Source: Paludibacter jiangxiensis | GTDB taxonomy: Bacteria > Bacteroidota > Bacteroidia > Bacteroidales > Paludibacteraceae | DNA: 64,000 nt | NCBI RefSeq assembly: GCF_001618385.1 | Contig: NZ_BDCR01000001.1 | Coordinates: forward strand, 124,001-188,000 | Reading direction: 5' to 3' | In this document: positions 1-8,525 of the stretch, one piece after another | How the letters are laid out: the number at the start of each line of letters is the position of its first letter | How positions within the stretch are numbered: position 1 is the first letter of the stretch | Notes under the pieces: model-generated | The model's database searches: none | The model's input: the letters and a program-made list of their open reading frames with translations, nothing else | Told to the model about the DNA's origin: nothing | Translations under genes and position numbers: made by a program

Positions 1-947
1 TGGTCAGCATTCGCTGACCCTTGCTGGGTTGCAGGAGATGCCGCTGAAGGATTTGCCGGACGTTGTTGATTATTCGGCGTATTTTGTTGTTCGCGCTGTA
101 CACGTTCTTTCCGTTTTTCTTCTTTCGATTTTTTCTTCGGACGTGTTTGTTGGTTGAGAGCAGAAAGGTCAATTTTATCAACCACCTTTATATTCTGTTC
201 TATCACTGTAGGTCTCAACTGGAATACTTCACCTTCATTTTGCACTTCCGGTTCTGCATTCTCTTTGGAACTATTATCTTCAGAAGGTTTTTCGATTACC
301 TTCTCTACTACAGCCACAGGCTCTTTCACAACTTCTTTTACGGCTTCTACTTCAATTTTCTTTTCAACCACAACTGGCTCTGCTTTTGGAGATTCGGGTT
401 CCGGAACAACTACAGGTTCTGGTGCCGGCTCTTCTATTTTTTCAGGTTTCTGTTCTACTACAGGTTCTGGTTTTGGTGCCGGAACTGGTTCTGGTTCTGG
501 CGTAGGTTCCGGTTGCTTTTCGGGAGCCGGGGTAGCTGGAGCCGGTGCAACTTTTTTATCCAGTGCATCCAGATCAATTTTTCCTACAGTAGTAATATGT
601 GGACGAATTTCATCCGACACAACCACCTTGATCTCATGCGTCACAGGCTTCGGTTCCGGTTTTGCTTCAACCTTGGGCTTATCTTTAGACACAGAAGCTT
701 CGTAACCGGCAGCAGTAATCGTTTGTGCCTTTTCTTTTTCCTGGCGCATCTGAGTTTCCCGTTCCGACTTAATTTTCAGGTCTTTATCGTTGCTAAACTC
801 TTTTACAAGAATAGTATACTGATCTTCAGAAATCTTGAAGTTGGGATTTTCCTCAACAACATGACCTTTTTTTCGTAAAAATTCGACTGCCGTCGAAAGT
901 CCTACGTTCAAATCCTTAACTACTTTATTTAACCTGATACTCGACAT
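1..947 (-). CDS. infB: Translation initiation factor IF-2, N-terminal part (cut by window edge)
   Basis: IF-2 is the GTPase that brings initiator tRNA to the 30S subunit. Only the N-terminal ~315 residues are here; the G domain lies off the left edge. Residues 1-50 (MSSIRLNKVVKDLNVGLSTA onward) form the IF2_N helical module. A long linker rich in Pro, Glu, Lys and Val follows, ending in a basic Lys/Arg stretch (RPKKKSKEKRKERVQ), typical of the poorly conserved IF-2 linker. The gene follows nusA with a ~100-nt gap in the classic rimP-nusA-infB order. The repetitive linker gives long open frames on the opposite strand that are not genes. Identification is firm from the N-terminal module plus context. 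Confidence 0.9.
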   Translation of the reverse strand, partial: MSSIRLNKVVKDLNVGLSTAVEFLRKKGHVVEENPNFKISEDQYTILVKEFSNDKDLKIKSERETQMRQEKEKAQTITAAGYEASVSKDKPKVEAKPEPKPVTHEIKVVVSDEIRPHITTVGKIDLDALDKKVAPAPATPAPEKQPEPTPEPEPVPAPKPEPVVEQKPEKIEEPAPEPVVVPEPESPKAEPVVVEKKIEVEAVKEVVKEPVAVVEKVIEKPSEDNSSKENAEPEVQNEGEVFQLRPTVIEQNIKVVDKIDLSALNQQTRPKKKSKEEKRKERVQREQQNTPNNQQRPANPSAASPATQQGSANAD

Positions 948-1048
948 AGTTTATATTTAGTGTGTTTGAAAAGATAAGCAAAAGTGATAGCCGATAAACC
1001 CAAAGACAATTCAGAACGTTTCTATTCCTGAACTTCGAAAACGCCCTA

Positions 1049-2299
1049 TTACTCCTCAAATTCTGCTTTGATAATATTCAGCACCTCATCAATGGTTTCT
1101 TCTTCAAGGTCGGTACGTTGAATCAACTCCTCGCGAGAAATAGCCAATACACTTTTCGCCGTATCACAGCCGATAGACTTAAGCACATCGATTACCCATT
1201 GTTCGATTTCATCTGTGAATTCATCGAGATAAATGTCTTCTTCCTCTTCGCCTTCAATGTCACGGTAAACATCGATAGTATATTCGGTAAGCATCGAAGC
1301 CAAACGAATATTCATACCACTTTTACCAATAGCCATTGATATTTCTTCGGGCTTGAGGTAAACATCTGCTTTTTTATTTTCTTCATCCAAACGGATTGAA
1401 GATATTTTAGCCGGACTCAATGCTCTTGCTATAAACAAAGAAACATTAGCCGTAAAGTTGATAACATCAATGTTTTCATTACGCAACTCGCGAACAATAC
1501 CGTGAATACGGGCACCTTTTACGCCGACACAAGCCCCAACCGGGTCGATGCGTTCGTCATAAGTTTCCACAGCCACCTTTGCTCTTTCGCCGGGGATGCG
1601 GGCAATTTTGCGAATCGTAATTAAGCCATCGTGAATTTCAGGAACTTCCAGTTCGAACAAACGTTGCAGGAATAATGGTGAAGTACGCGAAACGATAATT
1701 TTAGGATTACCATTACGATTATCTACCTTCACTACTACCATGCGAACAGTATCTCCTTTACGGTAAAAGTCGGCCGGAATTTGCTCTGTTTTAGGAAGAA
1801 TCAGTTCATTGCCTTCATCATCCAAAAGCAGGATTTCCTTTTTCCACATTTGGTAAACTTCCCCTGTAACAATCTGACCGATACGATCTTTGTATTTGTT
1901 ATAGAGATAATCTTTCTGAAGTTCCAGAATTTTTGATGCCAGCGTCTGACGCAAAGTCAAAATAGCACGACGACCAAACCCAAGGAAATCGACCGCATCG
2001 GTCACTTCTTCACCAACTTCGTAATCCGTGTCAATTTTTTTAGCATCGGTCAACGAAATCTGGCTGACAGGATCTTCCACTTCATCGTCTGCAACTACCT
2101 CCCGGTTATGCCAAATTTCAAAGTCGCCCTTATCTGGATTGATAATGACATCAAAATTTTCATCCGACCCGAACATTTTAGCTAAAGTGCCTCTGAAAGA
2201 CTCTTCGAGTACACTGATTAGCGTAGGACGATCAATATTCTTCAGCTCTTTAAACTCGGAAAAGGTGTCAATTAAATTGACAGGTTCAACTTTGCTCAT
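1049..2299 (-). CDS. nusA: Transcription termination/antitermination protein NusA
   Basis: NusA binds RNA polymerase and nascent RNA and modulates pausing, termination and antitermination. The 416-aa protein has the expected order: N-terminal polymerase-binding domain (about 1-130), S1 domain (about 135-200, from QIVTGEVYQMWKKEILLLDD), then two KH domains (about 225-350) with VGVKGARIHGIVRELRNENI and the GKSGMNIRLA signature. The C-terminal ~60 residues form one helix-hairpin-helix-like unit (EELIQRTDLEEETIDEV), shorter than the duplicated acidic repeats of proteobacterial NusA, as is usual in this phylum. It starts 2 nt after the rimP stop, so the two are co-transcribed, with infB downstream. 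Confidence 0.96.
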   Translation of the reverse strand: MSKVEPVNLIDTFSEFKELKNIDRPTLISVLEESFRGTLAKMFGSDENFDVIINPDKGDFEIWHNREVVADDEVEDPVSQISLTDAKKIDTDYEVGEEVTDAVDFLGFGRRAILTLRQTLASKILELQKDYLYNKYKDRIGQIVTGEVYQMWKKEILLLDDEGNELILPKTEQIPADFYRKGDTVRMVVVKVDNRNGNPKIIVSRTSPLFLQRLFELEVPEIHDGLITIRKIARIPGERAKVAVETYDERIDPVGACVGVKGARIHGIVRELRNENIDVINFTANVSLFIARALSPAKISSIRLDEENKKADVYLKPEEISMAIGKSGMNIRLASMLTEYTIDVYRDIEGEEEEDIYLDEFTDEIEQWVIDVLKSIGCDTAKSVLAISREELIQRTDLEEETIDEVLNIIKAEFEE

Positions 2300-2301
2300 A
2301 G

Positions 2302-2769
2302 CTATTTGAATCTTATTAGATATTTTGTATATTTTACTTCGTTATAGGAATAAACCTCATCTTCTTCCACCGTGATTTTGCGCTTAGCTCCCTCCGGCTT
2401 TACCTGCTTTGTGACCGTCACTGTAAAAGCATCTTCAGCTGCATTTTTTAATATCGCGCTGAATTTTTTACCGCCTTTTGTAAGCACTTCCACTTCGTTG
2501 CCGATATTTTTCTGATATTGCTTTAACACTTTGAACGGAGAACCAAGGCCTGCAGATCCAACTTCCAGCTCATAATCTTCAATTTCTCTGTCAAGTTGCG
2601 ATTCTATAAAACGACTCAATTCCGCACAATATTCAATATCGATGCCTTTTTCAGAGTCAATCTCCACCACGATATTGTTTTCGGGGTTCACTTTGACATC
2701 GACAATAAAATTCTCTGTATCAGCGATAAATGCCTCAACAAATTGATATATCTGTTCCTTTTGTATCAT
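2302..2769 (-). CDS. rimP: Ribosome maturation factor RimP
   Basis: RimP assists late 30S subunit maturation. The 155-aa protein has the N-terminal alpha/beta domain with DIEYCAELSRFIESQLDREI and the family signature DYELEVGSAGLGSPFK (about residues 60-77), followed by a C-terminal SH3-like domain ending EDEVYSYNEVKYTKYLIRFK. It is the first gene of rimP-nusA-infB, and the intergenic distance to nusA is 2 nt. A near-consensus promoter lies 27-56 nt upstream of its ATG, which supports the start and the operon head. Confidence 0.95.
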   Translation of the reverse strand: MIQKEQIYQFVEAFIADTENFIVDVKVNPENNIVVEIDSEKGIDIEYCAELSRFIESQLDREIEDYELEVGSAGLGSPFKVLKQYQKNIGNEVEVLTKGGKKFSAILKNAAEDAFTVTVTKQVKPEGAKRKITVEEDEVYSYNEVKYTKYLIRFK

Positions 2770-2795
2770 AAATTATCCGGATAGTGCATTAGCTG

Positions 2796-2825
2796 CAAAG
2801 ATAATTATTTTTCATTGAATTACAA
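2796..2825 (-). promoter_or_regulatory. Promoter of rimP-nusA-infB (-33/-7 type)
   Basis: On the minus strand TTG (2823-2825), a 19-bp spacer and TATCTTTG (2796-2803) match the Bacteroidota primary-sigma consensus. The -7 box is 26 nt upstream of the rimP ATG. Confidence 0.75.
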
Positions 2826-2860
2826 CCGGTTATCACCCTCGACACATCACTCTGAAGAAT

Positions 2861-2895
2861 AAAAAAACCCTATTGAAAGGACTTCAAAAGGGTTT
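2861..2895 (-). terminator. Intrinsic terminator of the small RNA
   Basis: The minus strand reads a hairpin with arms AAACCCTTTTGAA and TTCAATAGGGTTT (one mismatch) followed by a T run. It ends the small RNA and separates it from the rimP promoter. Confidence 0.8.
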
Positions 2896-3047
2896 CCCGG
2901 TCACTGCCTCGGCAGTATATCGTGTAAAACTATTATCCCTTTGAATTTAAGCACAAAAGACACATATCTCATTGAAAAACGGGTCTTTGGGTAGATGCTT
3001 AAATTGCTTTTGCGGTGAAGTTGCACGAACATTCCAACAGCAAAAAC
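2866..3047 (-). ncRNA. Structured small RNA, 6S-like (SsrS / Bacteroidales-1-type candidate)
   Basis: A stand-alone transcription unit of about 180 nt with a perfect promoter at one end and a strong terminator at the other, and no reading frame. The RNA can form one long interrupted hairpin. A perfect 10-bp stem pairs AATTTAAGCA (about 2995-3004) with TGCTTAAATT (2944-2953). Inside it CAAAGAC pairs with GTCTTTTG. Outside it a bubble is flanked by TCGTG/CACGA, and a small side hairpin (ACTGC-CGAG-GCAGT, about 2902-2915) lies in the 3' half. A long hairpin with a central bubble and a side hairpin is the architecture of 6S RNA, which sequesters housekeeping RNA polymerase. The 6S assignment rests on shape and context, not on a remembered sequence match. 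Confidence 0.55.
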
Positions 3048-3051
3048 GTTG

Positions 3052-3081
3052 CAAAGGTACTATTAATTTCTTAAATAACAA
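3052..3081 (-). promoter_or_regulatory. Promoter of the small RNA
   Basis: Minus-strand TTG (3079-3081), exactly 19 bp, then TACCTTTG (3052-3059). This is among the best matches to the phylum consensus in the window. It faces away from the aminotransferase stop at 3115 and towards the structured RNA. Confidence 0.8.
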
Positions 3082-3114
3082 TAATCAGAACTTGGATTGC
3101 AATGGATTGAGAGA

Positions 3115-4302
3115 TTATTTCATCATCTTTTTCATCACATCGCCAATAATTTTGATCCCTTTCTCAATTTTATCTTCCGCCGTATTGCAGTAAGAAACCC
3201 GGATATATCCGTTTGATGCCCCCTGGGGATCGAATGTTGAACCAACGACAAAAACAGCTCCTTCGGCAATAACCTCCTTGAGCAGTTCCATCTCATCAAT
3301 TCCATCCGGCAGTTTTACCCAGATGTAAAATCCACCTTTAGGTTCTACAAATGAAGCTTCGGACGGGAAGTAACGTTTGATGGCATCAACCATGTATTCG
3401 CATCGTTTATGGTAAATACTGCGAACGCTTGCCACATAACTGTCAAGTTGTCCTGAAACAAGGAAACGGTGAGCCAACACCTGCGTAAATGTTGGTGAGC
3501 AGGCATCGATGCACTGTTTACAAAGTTCCGCTTTACGGTAAAATTCCTCCCCTACCAGCATCCAACCCAGACGCATACCTGGTCCGAAAATTTTTGAGAA
3601 TGAACCGGTATAACAGATTTGTTGTTCTTTTTCCGACTGAACTTTCAACGGCACAATATGTTGTTTATCCTCTTCATCAAACCAAAGCTCGCCGTAAGCA
3701 TCGTCTTCGAGAATAGGCACTTCTGTTGCATTCATCACGTCCAACAGCTCCCTGCGCCGTTCCGGGCTATAAGTCAAACCTGCAGGATTATGAAACGTCG
3801 GAGTAATATACAGAAACTTGGGATCTAATTTTAATGCTTCTTTCAACGGTTCAATCAATATGCCATGACCATCCATATTGATACCGTGGATAGTTGGCAT
3901 GTAAGAACCAAATGCCGACAAAGCCCCGATAAAAGCCGGATTTTCGGTCAGCACCACATCTCCCGGATCTATAAACATCTTCGCCCAGATATTAATGGCC
4001 TGTAATGAGCCGGTGGTGATAATCAACTTATTGGTATCCATCGGAAAGCCTTTCTTGCGAAGCCACTCTCCGAGTGCTTCCAGCAATGGAGGATAACCGG
4101 TTGTAGGTCCGTATTGCATGGCAACCTGCTGTTCCTTCACCGACAAATTGTCGACTATTTCCTGCACCTCATGAATGGGAAAAAGCTCGTTATCGGGCAT
4201 TCCTCCTGCAAATGAAATCATATCGGGACGCGTGGCCAGGCTCATCAGATCGCGAATGGCCGATGAACGCAACGCACTGACTGATTGTGAAAAACGAGTC
4301 AT
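3115..4302 (-). CDS. PLP-dependent aminotransferase, class I/II (LysN/2-aminoadipate-type)
   Basis: A 395-aa fold-type I aminotransferase of the MocR-related LysN/ARO8-like branch, without the GntR domain. Visible hallmarks: the N-terminal ISFAGGMPDNELFP loop, GSLQAINIWAKMFIDPGDVV, the EDDAYGELWF Asp-Tyr segment that contacts the cofactor ring, the SFSKIFGPGMRLGW motif with the PLP-binding lysine, and C-terminal GGFYIWVKLP with an Arg in YIRVSYC for the substrate carboxylate. The family transaminates aromatic, branched or 2-aminoadipate substrates with 2-oxoglutarate, and specificity cannot be read here. It is a single gene, followed by the small RNA on the same strand. Confidence 0.88.
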   Translation of the reverse strand: MTRFSQSVSALRSSAIRDLMSLATRPDMISFAGGMPDNELFPIHEVQEIVDNLSVKEQQVAMQYGPTTGYPPLLEALGEWLRKKGFPMDTNKLIITTGSLQAINIWAKMFIDPGDVVLTENPAFIGALSAFGSYMPTIHGINMDGHGILIEPLKEALKLDPKFLYITPTFHNPAGLTYSPERRRELLDVMNATEVPILEDDAYGELWFDEEDKQHIVPLKVQSEKEQQICYTGSFSKIFGPGMRLGWMLVGEEFYRKAELCKQCIDACSPTFTQVLAHRFLVSGQLDSYVASVRSIYHKRCEYMVDAIKRYFPSEASFVEPKGGFYIWVKLPDGIDEMELLKEVIAEGAVFVVGSTFDPQGASNGYIRVSYCNTAEDKIEKGIKIIGDVMKKMMK

Positions 4303-4440
4303 TTGAATAGATGTATTAGATATTAGAATTTTTTCAAACTTTGAACAGGTAAAGATACATTTTTTTGCCGACTTTTAGCTCCAAAACCGGCATTGATTAC
4401 TTAAAAACAGACAGCTTCACCAAGCGAAAATTATGCATTT

Positions 4441-4670
4441 ATGAATTTGGGAAGGGGTTTCCACCCCTAAACCCCCGACTTCCCTTTTGCCTTGAAGCAA
4501 AAAGGAAGCAAAAAATTCAAGGCGATGCTCGCTTCACTCAAAAAACTGGCGTTCGGAAGCGGGAAACGTCCAAACTTGTTTCCTCCTTTCGTCGGAAACT
4601 TCAAACAAGAACGGTTCTATCCGCTTTCTTACTTGTTTTTTGGTTCATCGAGCAAGGCCGTTCCTAATCT
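4441..4670. repeat. Degenerate extragenic repeat-like element
   Basis: The stretch starts with G/C-tract sequence (GGGGTTTCCACCCCTAAACC), then GCCTTGAA (4489-4496) and its inverted partner TTCAAGGC (4516-4523) around short AAGCAAAA and GGAAG units, and ends near AGCAAGGCCGTTCC. It resembles the non-coding repeats dispersed between genes in many Bacteroidota genomes, recalled only in general terms. No second copy is visible in this window, so repeat status is inferred from style. Confidence 0.4.
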
Positions 4671-4749
4671 GACATAGCAACATTTACAAATTGAGAAGTA
4701 TCCCTTTGCTAAATTTTTAAATACGGAATTCCCGCTTCACCTCCCGAAA

Positions 4750-4782
4750 TTGCAACACATTAAATACAAATCGCTACCTTTG
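4750..4782 (+). promoter_or_regulatory. Promoter of ruvB and the glycan cluster
   Basis: TACCTTTG (4775-4782) is a perfect -7 box 25 nt before the ruvB ATG. The best -33 element is TTG at 4750-4752, with a longer than usual 22-bp spacer. Confidence 0.6.
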
Positions 4783-4807
4783 CACCACTTTATCCGATAG
4801 TTTAACA

Positions 4808-5830
4808 ATGGAATCTTTCGACATTCGCGACCAACAACCACGTTCAGACACTGACAAAGAATACGAAAACGCTCTTCGTCCCCTTTCCTTCCTGGATTTC
4901 AGCGGACAAACGAAAGTCGTCGAGAACCTTTCTGTGTTTGTGAGTGCTGCCCGTATGCGGGGCGAATCGCTCGACCATGTCTTGCTTCATGGCCCTCCCG
5001 GCTTGGGAAAAACAACACTTTCCAATATCATTGCCAATGAATTAGGCGTCGGATTCAAAATCACCTCAGGACCTGTGCTCGACAAACCGGGCGATCTGGC
5101 CGGATTGTTGACATCACTCGAACCGAACGATGTGTTGTTTATTGACGAAATTCACCGTTTGAGCCCGATTGTGGAAGAATATCTCTATTCGGCCATGGAG
5201 GATTTTCGCATCGACATTATGATCGATAAAGGTCCGAGTGCACGTTCCATCCAGTTAACGCTCAATCCGTTCACACTGGTAGGTGCCACCACCCGCAGCG
5301 GACTACTCACCAGTCCGTTACGCGCCCGTTTCGGAATCAATTGCCATCTTGAATATTATGACGAATCGATCTTAAGCGCCATTATTCAGCGCTCGGCTAA
5401 AATCCTGAACGTGCCCTGCACCTACGAAGCTGCCGGAGAGATTGCTTCGCGCAGTCGGGGAACGCCGCGTATTGCCAATGCATTGCTGCGCAGAGTCCGC
5501 GATTTTGCCCAGGTAAAAGGCAATGGCACCATCGACCATCAAATTGCCTGCTTCTCTCTTGAAGCGCTCAACATTGACAAATACGGTCTGGATGAAGTGG
5601 ATAACAAGATATTATTAACGATCATCGATAAATTTCAGGGCGGCCCCGTGGGTTTATCCACTATTGCAACAGCATTGGGAGAAGATTCCGGCACACTGGA
5701 AGAGGTTTACGAACCGTTCCTTATAAAAGAGGGATTTCTGAAACGCACACCACGTGGACGGGAAGTGACCCCTTTAGCATATAAACATTTAGGAAGAAAA
5801 AGTCCTGACGAACAGGGATTTCTTTTTTAA
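4808..5830 (+). CDS. ruvB: Holliday junction branch migration ATPase RuvB
   Basis: RuvB is the hexameric AAA+ motor that, with RuvA, drives branch migration of Holliday junctions. The 340-aa length is normal. Seen: Walker A GPPGLGKT (62-69), Walker B FIDEIHRL (about 111-118), sensor 1 in [12 protein letters not shown], the sensor 2 region [19 protein letters not shown], and the C-terminal winged helix ending [21 protein letters not shown] membrane flippase gene follows after 37 nt on the same strand, so they may be co-transcribed. Confidence 0.97.
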   Translation: MESFDIRDQQPRSDTDKEYENALRPLSFLDFSGQTKVVENLSVFVSAARMRGESLDHVLLHGPPGLGKTTLSNIIANELGVGFKITSGPVLDKPGDLAGLLTSLEPNDVLFIDEIHRLSPIVEEYLYSAMEDFRIDIMIDKGPSARSIQLTLNPFTLVGATTRSGLLTSPLRARFGINCHLEYYDESILSAIIQRSAKILNVPCTYEAAGEIASRSRGTPRIANALLRRVRDFAQVKGNGTIDHQIACFSLEALNIDKYGLDEVDNKILLTIIDKFQGGPVGLSTIATALGEDSGTLEEVYEPFLIKEGFLKRTPRGREVTPLAYKHLGRKSPDEQGFLF

Positions 5831-5867
5831 GTACATCAATCAACCTCTATAGTTTCAAAGGGAAAGC

Positions 5868-7361
5868 ATGGCGGGAAAACAAATGAAATCGTTGGCGAAA
5901 GACACCGCCATTTACGGAGTCAGCAGTATTTTGGGGAAATTTCTGAACTGGTTACTGGTGCCTCTTTACACGTATGTATTAGCAAGCTCGGCCGATTACG
6001 GCGTGGTTACCAATTTATATTCATGGACGGCTTTACTGCTGGTTATTCTGACTTACGGCATGGAGACTGGCTTCTTCCGCTATGTCAACAAAGAAGAAAA
6101 CAACCCCGACCTGGTTTACAGCACCTCCATGATTTCGGTCGGCATCACTTCGCTCATATTCGCAGTTTGGTGTGTACTCTTTGCGCCGCAAATCGGGCAC
6201 TGGCTCGACTATGACAATCATCCCGAATACATATGGATGCTGGGATTATCAGTCGCCCTGGATGCTTTTGCGTCTATCCCCTTTGCATACCTGCGCTACC
6301 TGAAACGCCCTTTGAAATTTGCAGCGTACAAACTGCTCTTCATCTGCCTGAACATTCCGTTTAACCTCTTTTTCCTGATTGTATGTCCATGGCTGATGAA
6401 ACACGCACCGCATACGATTGACTGGTTTTACAACCCGAATTATGGCGTAGGCTATGTGTTTGTATCCAACATCCTTGCAACAGCCATACAAACAGCATTT
6501 CTGGCTCCTTACATTTTTGCCGTTAAATTCAGGCTCGACACGGCTCTTCTTCGCAAGATTCTGAGATATTCGCTTCCATTGCTGGTGCTTGGTGTTGCCG
6601 GAATTATGAACCAGACGCTGGATAAGATTCTGTTTCCTTTCCTTTTACCCGGTGCAAAAGGAGCTTCGGAATTAGGTATATATGGCGCCACGTCAAAAAT
6701 TGCACTAGTGATGCTCATGTTCACTCAAGCATTCAGATACGCTTACGAACCATTTGTTTTTGCACAAAAAAAAGACGAGAACAGCCTGACAGCATATTCC
6801 GATGCCATGAAATATTTCGTTATTTTTTCGTGGTTTATCTTTTTGGGCATGACATTATATATCGACGTGTTCAAATTCATTATCAAACACACTTATTGGA
6901 CAGGATTGAATGTTGTGCCGCTGGTTTTGGTATCATTCATTTTTCAGGGAATATTTTTCAACCTATCGGTATGGTACAAACTGACTGACAAAACAATGTA
7001 CGGCGCGTGGTTTTCTCTGATCGGAACTATTATTATAGTAGTTGGCAACGTACTCCTTGTTCCCAAATACAGCTATATGGGTTCTGCATGGGCAGCTTTC
7101 GGGTGTTATTTTGTGGTAATGCTGGTCTCTTATTTTATTGGACAAAAATACTTCCCCATTAATTACCAGCTAAAGACTATCGGGAAATATACCTTACTGT
7201 CACTTGTTCTGTTTTGTCTGGGCTGGTATATCAACCTGCATTACCTTCTGCTCAACTTGTTGTTCAGAACCGTTTTACTGGCAATATATGTTTGGCACAT
7301 GACACGCCGCGATTTCCCGTTAACTCAAATACCCTACATCAATAAATTTCTGAAGAAATGA
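5868..7361 (+). CDS. Polysaccharide flippase, Wzx/MOP superfamily
   Basis: A 497-aa integral membrane protein with about 12-14 hydrophobic helices and no signal peptide. The N-terminal KDTAIYGVSSILGKFLNWLL segment is typical of Bacteroidota lipid-linked oligosaccharide (Wzx-like) exporters. It would flip undecaprenyl-linked glycan units across the inner membrane. The following GT4 gene overlaps its stop by 4 nt, placing it functionally in the glycan cluster. Polymer identity is unknown. Confidence 0.88.
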   Translation: MAGKQMKSLAKDTAIYGVSSILGKFLNWLLVPLYTYVLASSADYGVVTNLYSWTALLLVILTYGMETGFFRYVNKEENNPDLVYSTSMISVGITSLIFAVWCVLFAPQIGHWLDYDNHPEYIWMLGLSVALDAFASIPFAYLRYLKRPLKFAAYKLLFICLNIPFNLFFLIVCPWLMKHAPHTIDWFYNPNYGVGYVFVSNILATAIQTAFLAPYIFAVKFRLDTALLRKILRYSLPLLVLGVAGIMNQTLDKILFPFLLPGAKGASELGIYGATSKIALVMLMFTQAFRYAYEPFVFAQKKDENSLTAYSDAMKYFVIFSWFIFLGMTLYIDVFKFIIKHTYWTGLNVVPLVLVSFIFQGIFFNLSVWYKLTDKTMYGAWFSLIGTIIIVVGNVLLVPKYSYMGSAWAAFGCYFVVMLVSYFIGQKYFPINYQLKTIGKYTLLSLVLFCLGWYINLHYLLLNLLFRTVLLAIYVWHMTRRDFPLTQIPYINKFLKK

Positions 7362-8476
7362 TAATCGGATACGATGCCAAAAGGGCCTTTTGCAATCGTC
7401 GTGGATTAGGAAATTACAGTCGCGATGTTATTCGTTTAATGTCACAGTACTACAATGACAACCAGTATCTTTTATTCACGCCCTGCATCAGCGAAGGACT
7501 TTTCGTACCCGATACCTCGTCAACCCATACTATACTTCCACATCGTTTTCTGGATAAGAAAATCCCTGCACTTTGGAGAAGTAGCGGAATTTGCAATGAC
7601 ATCAAGGATCAACACCTTCACATTTTCCATGGGTTAAGCCAGGAATTGCCAGCCGGGATAGATAAAACAGGAGCCAAATCGGTCGTCACCATGCACGACG
7701 CGATTTTTGTACGTTATCCTGAATTATACGATCCCTTCTACAGAACAATTTTCACCCGGAAAAACCGTTATAGTTGTAAAGTTGCCGACCGGATTATTGC
7801 TATCAGCGAACAGACAAAAAGCGACATAATTGAATTCTTTGGGGCCGATGAATCCAAGATTGACATTGTATATCAAGGATGCAACAACATCTTCAGACAA
7901 CCCGTATCAAAAGATCAGGTTGATGCCGTAAAGCAGAAATACAACCTTCCGAATGACTTTATCGTCACGGTCGGTGCTATTGAGAAGAGAAAGAATCAGG
8001 GCATTATTATTGACGCATTGCACCAAGGAAAAATAGATATTCCCTTAGTAATTATCGGAGGTAAAACAAAATATTCAGACGAAATCGCTCAAAAAATCAA
8101 CAAATATTCTCTTGATCAGCAAATAGTTGTCCTAAGCAACGTTTCTACCGAAGATTTACCGGCAATTTATCATGCAGCATTATGCATGATTTACCCGTCT
8201 TTATTTGAAGGATTCGGAATTCCGATTTTAGAAGCTCTCTGTTCGCAAACGCCAGTTATAACATCGGGAGGAAGCTGTTTCGCAGAAACAGGAGGAGACG
8301 CGGCATTATATATCAATCCGAACAAAGCAGAAGACGTTGCTGACAAGTTAAGCAAAGTACTTTCAAACGAAGAACAACGTAAAACAATGATTACAAAAGG
8401 ATTGATACACGCCGACAAATTCACAGACGAAAAAGTGTCACAACAATTATATAAAACATACAACTCCCTGTTGTAA
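7358..8476 (+). CDS. Glycosyltransferase family 4 (GT-B fold)
   Basis: A 372-aa GT4 enzyme transferring a sugar from a nucleotide donor to the growing lipid-linked oligosaccharide. The N-terminal half has MIIGYDAKRAFCNRRGLGNY, an acceptor-side pattern often seen in mannosyltransferases. The C-terminal half has FIVTVGAIEKRKNQ and the E-x7-E donor motif in PSLFEGFGIPILEALCSQTP. The ATG overlaps the flippase stop (ATGA), so the two are translationally coupled. Donor and linkage cannot be read. Confidence 0.88.
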   Translation: MIIGYDAKRAFCNRRGLGNYSRDVIRLMSQYYNDNQYLLFTPCISEGLFVPDTSSTHTILPHRFLDKKIPALWRSSGICNDIKDQHLHIFHGLSQELPAGIDKTGAKSVVTMHDAIFVRYPELYDPFYRTIFTRKNRYSCKVADRIIAISEQTKSDIIEFFGADESKIDIVYQGCNNIFRQPVSKDQVDAVKQKYNLPNDFIVTVGAIEKRKNQGIIIDALHQGKIDIPLVIIGGKTKYSDEIAQKINKYSLDQQIVVLSNVSTEDLPAIYHAALCMIYPSLFEGFGIPILEALCSQTPVITSGGSCFAETGGDAALYINPNKAEDVADKLSKVLSNEEQRKTMITKGLIHADKFTDEKVSQQLYKTYNSLL

Positions 8477-8525
8477 TAGAAAAACAGCTCGTGTTATAAA
8501 GAAATTGCCCTAATTATTCGCTTTT

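Larger units (their letters stand above)
4303..4807. other. Intergenic region, mostly a degenerate repeat, ending in the ruvB promoter
   Basis: This 505-bp gap separates the divergent aminotransferase and ruvB genes. It holds a weak minus-strand -7-like box (TATCTTTA, about 4349-4356), the repeat at 4441-4670 and the ruvB promoter near 4750-4782. Open frames in the repeat have unusual composition and no recognisable protein. Confidence 0.6.

Noticed and set aside
63-878. Long plus-strand open frames (271 and 183 codons) at the left end
   Set aside because: They lie opposite the low-complexity IF-2 linker and show only biased Phe/Arg or Ser/Thr/Gly runs; infB explains the region.
4365-4677. 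Open frames of 100 and 61 codons between the aminotransferase and ruvB
   Set aside because: They follow the repeat-like element, have no family resemblance and odd composition.
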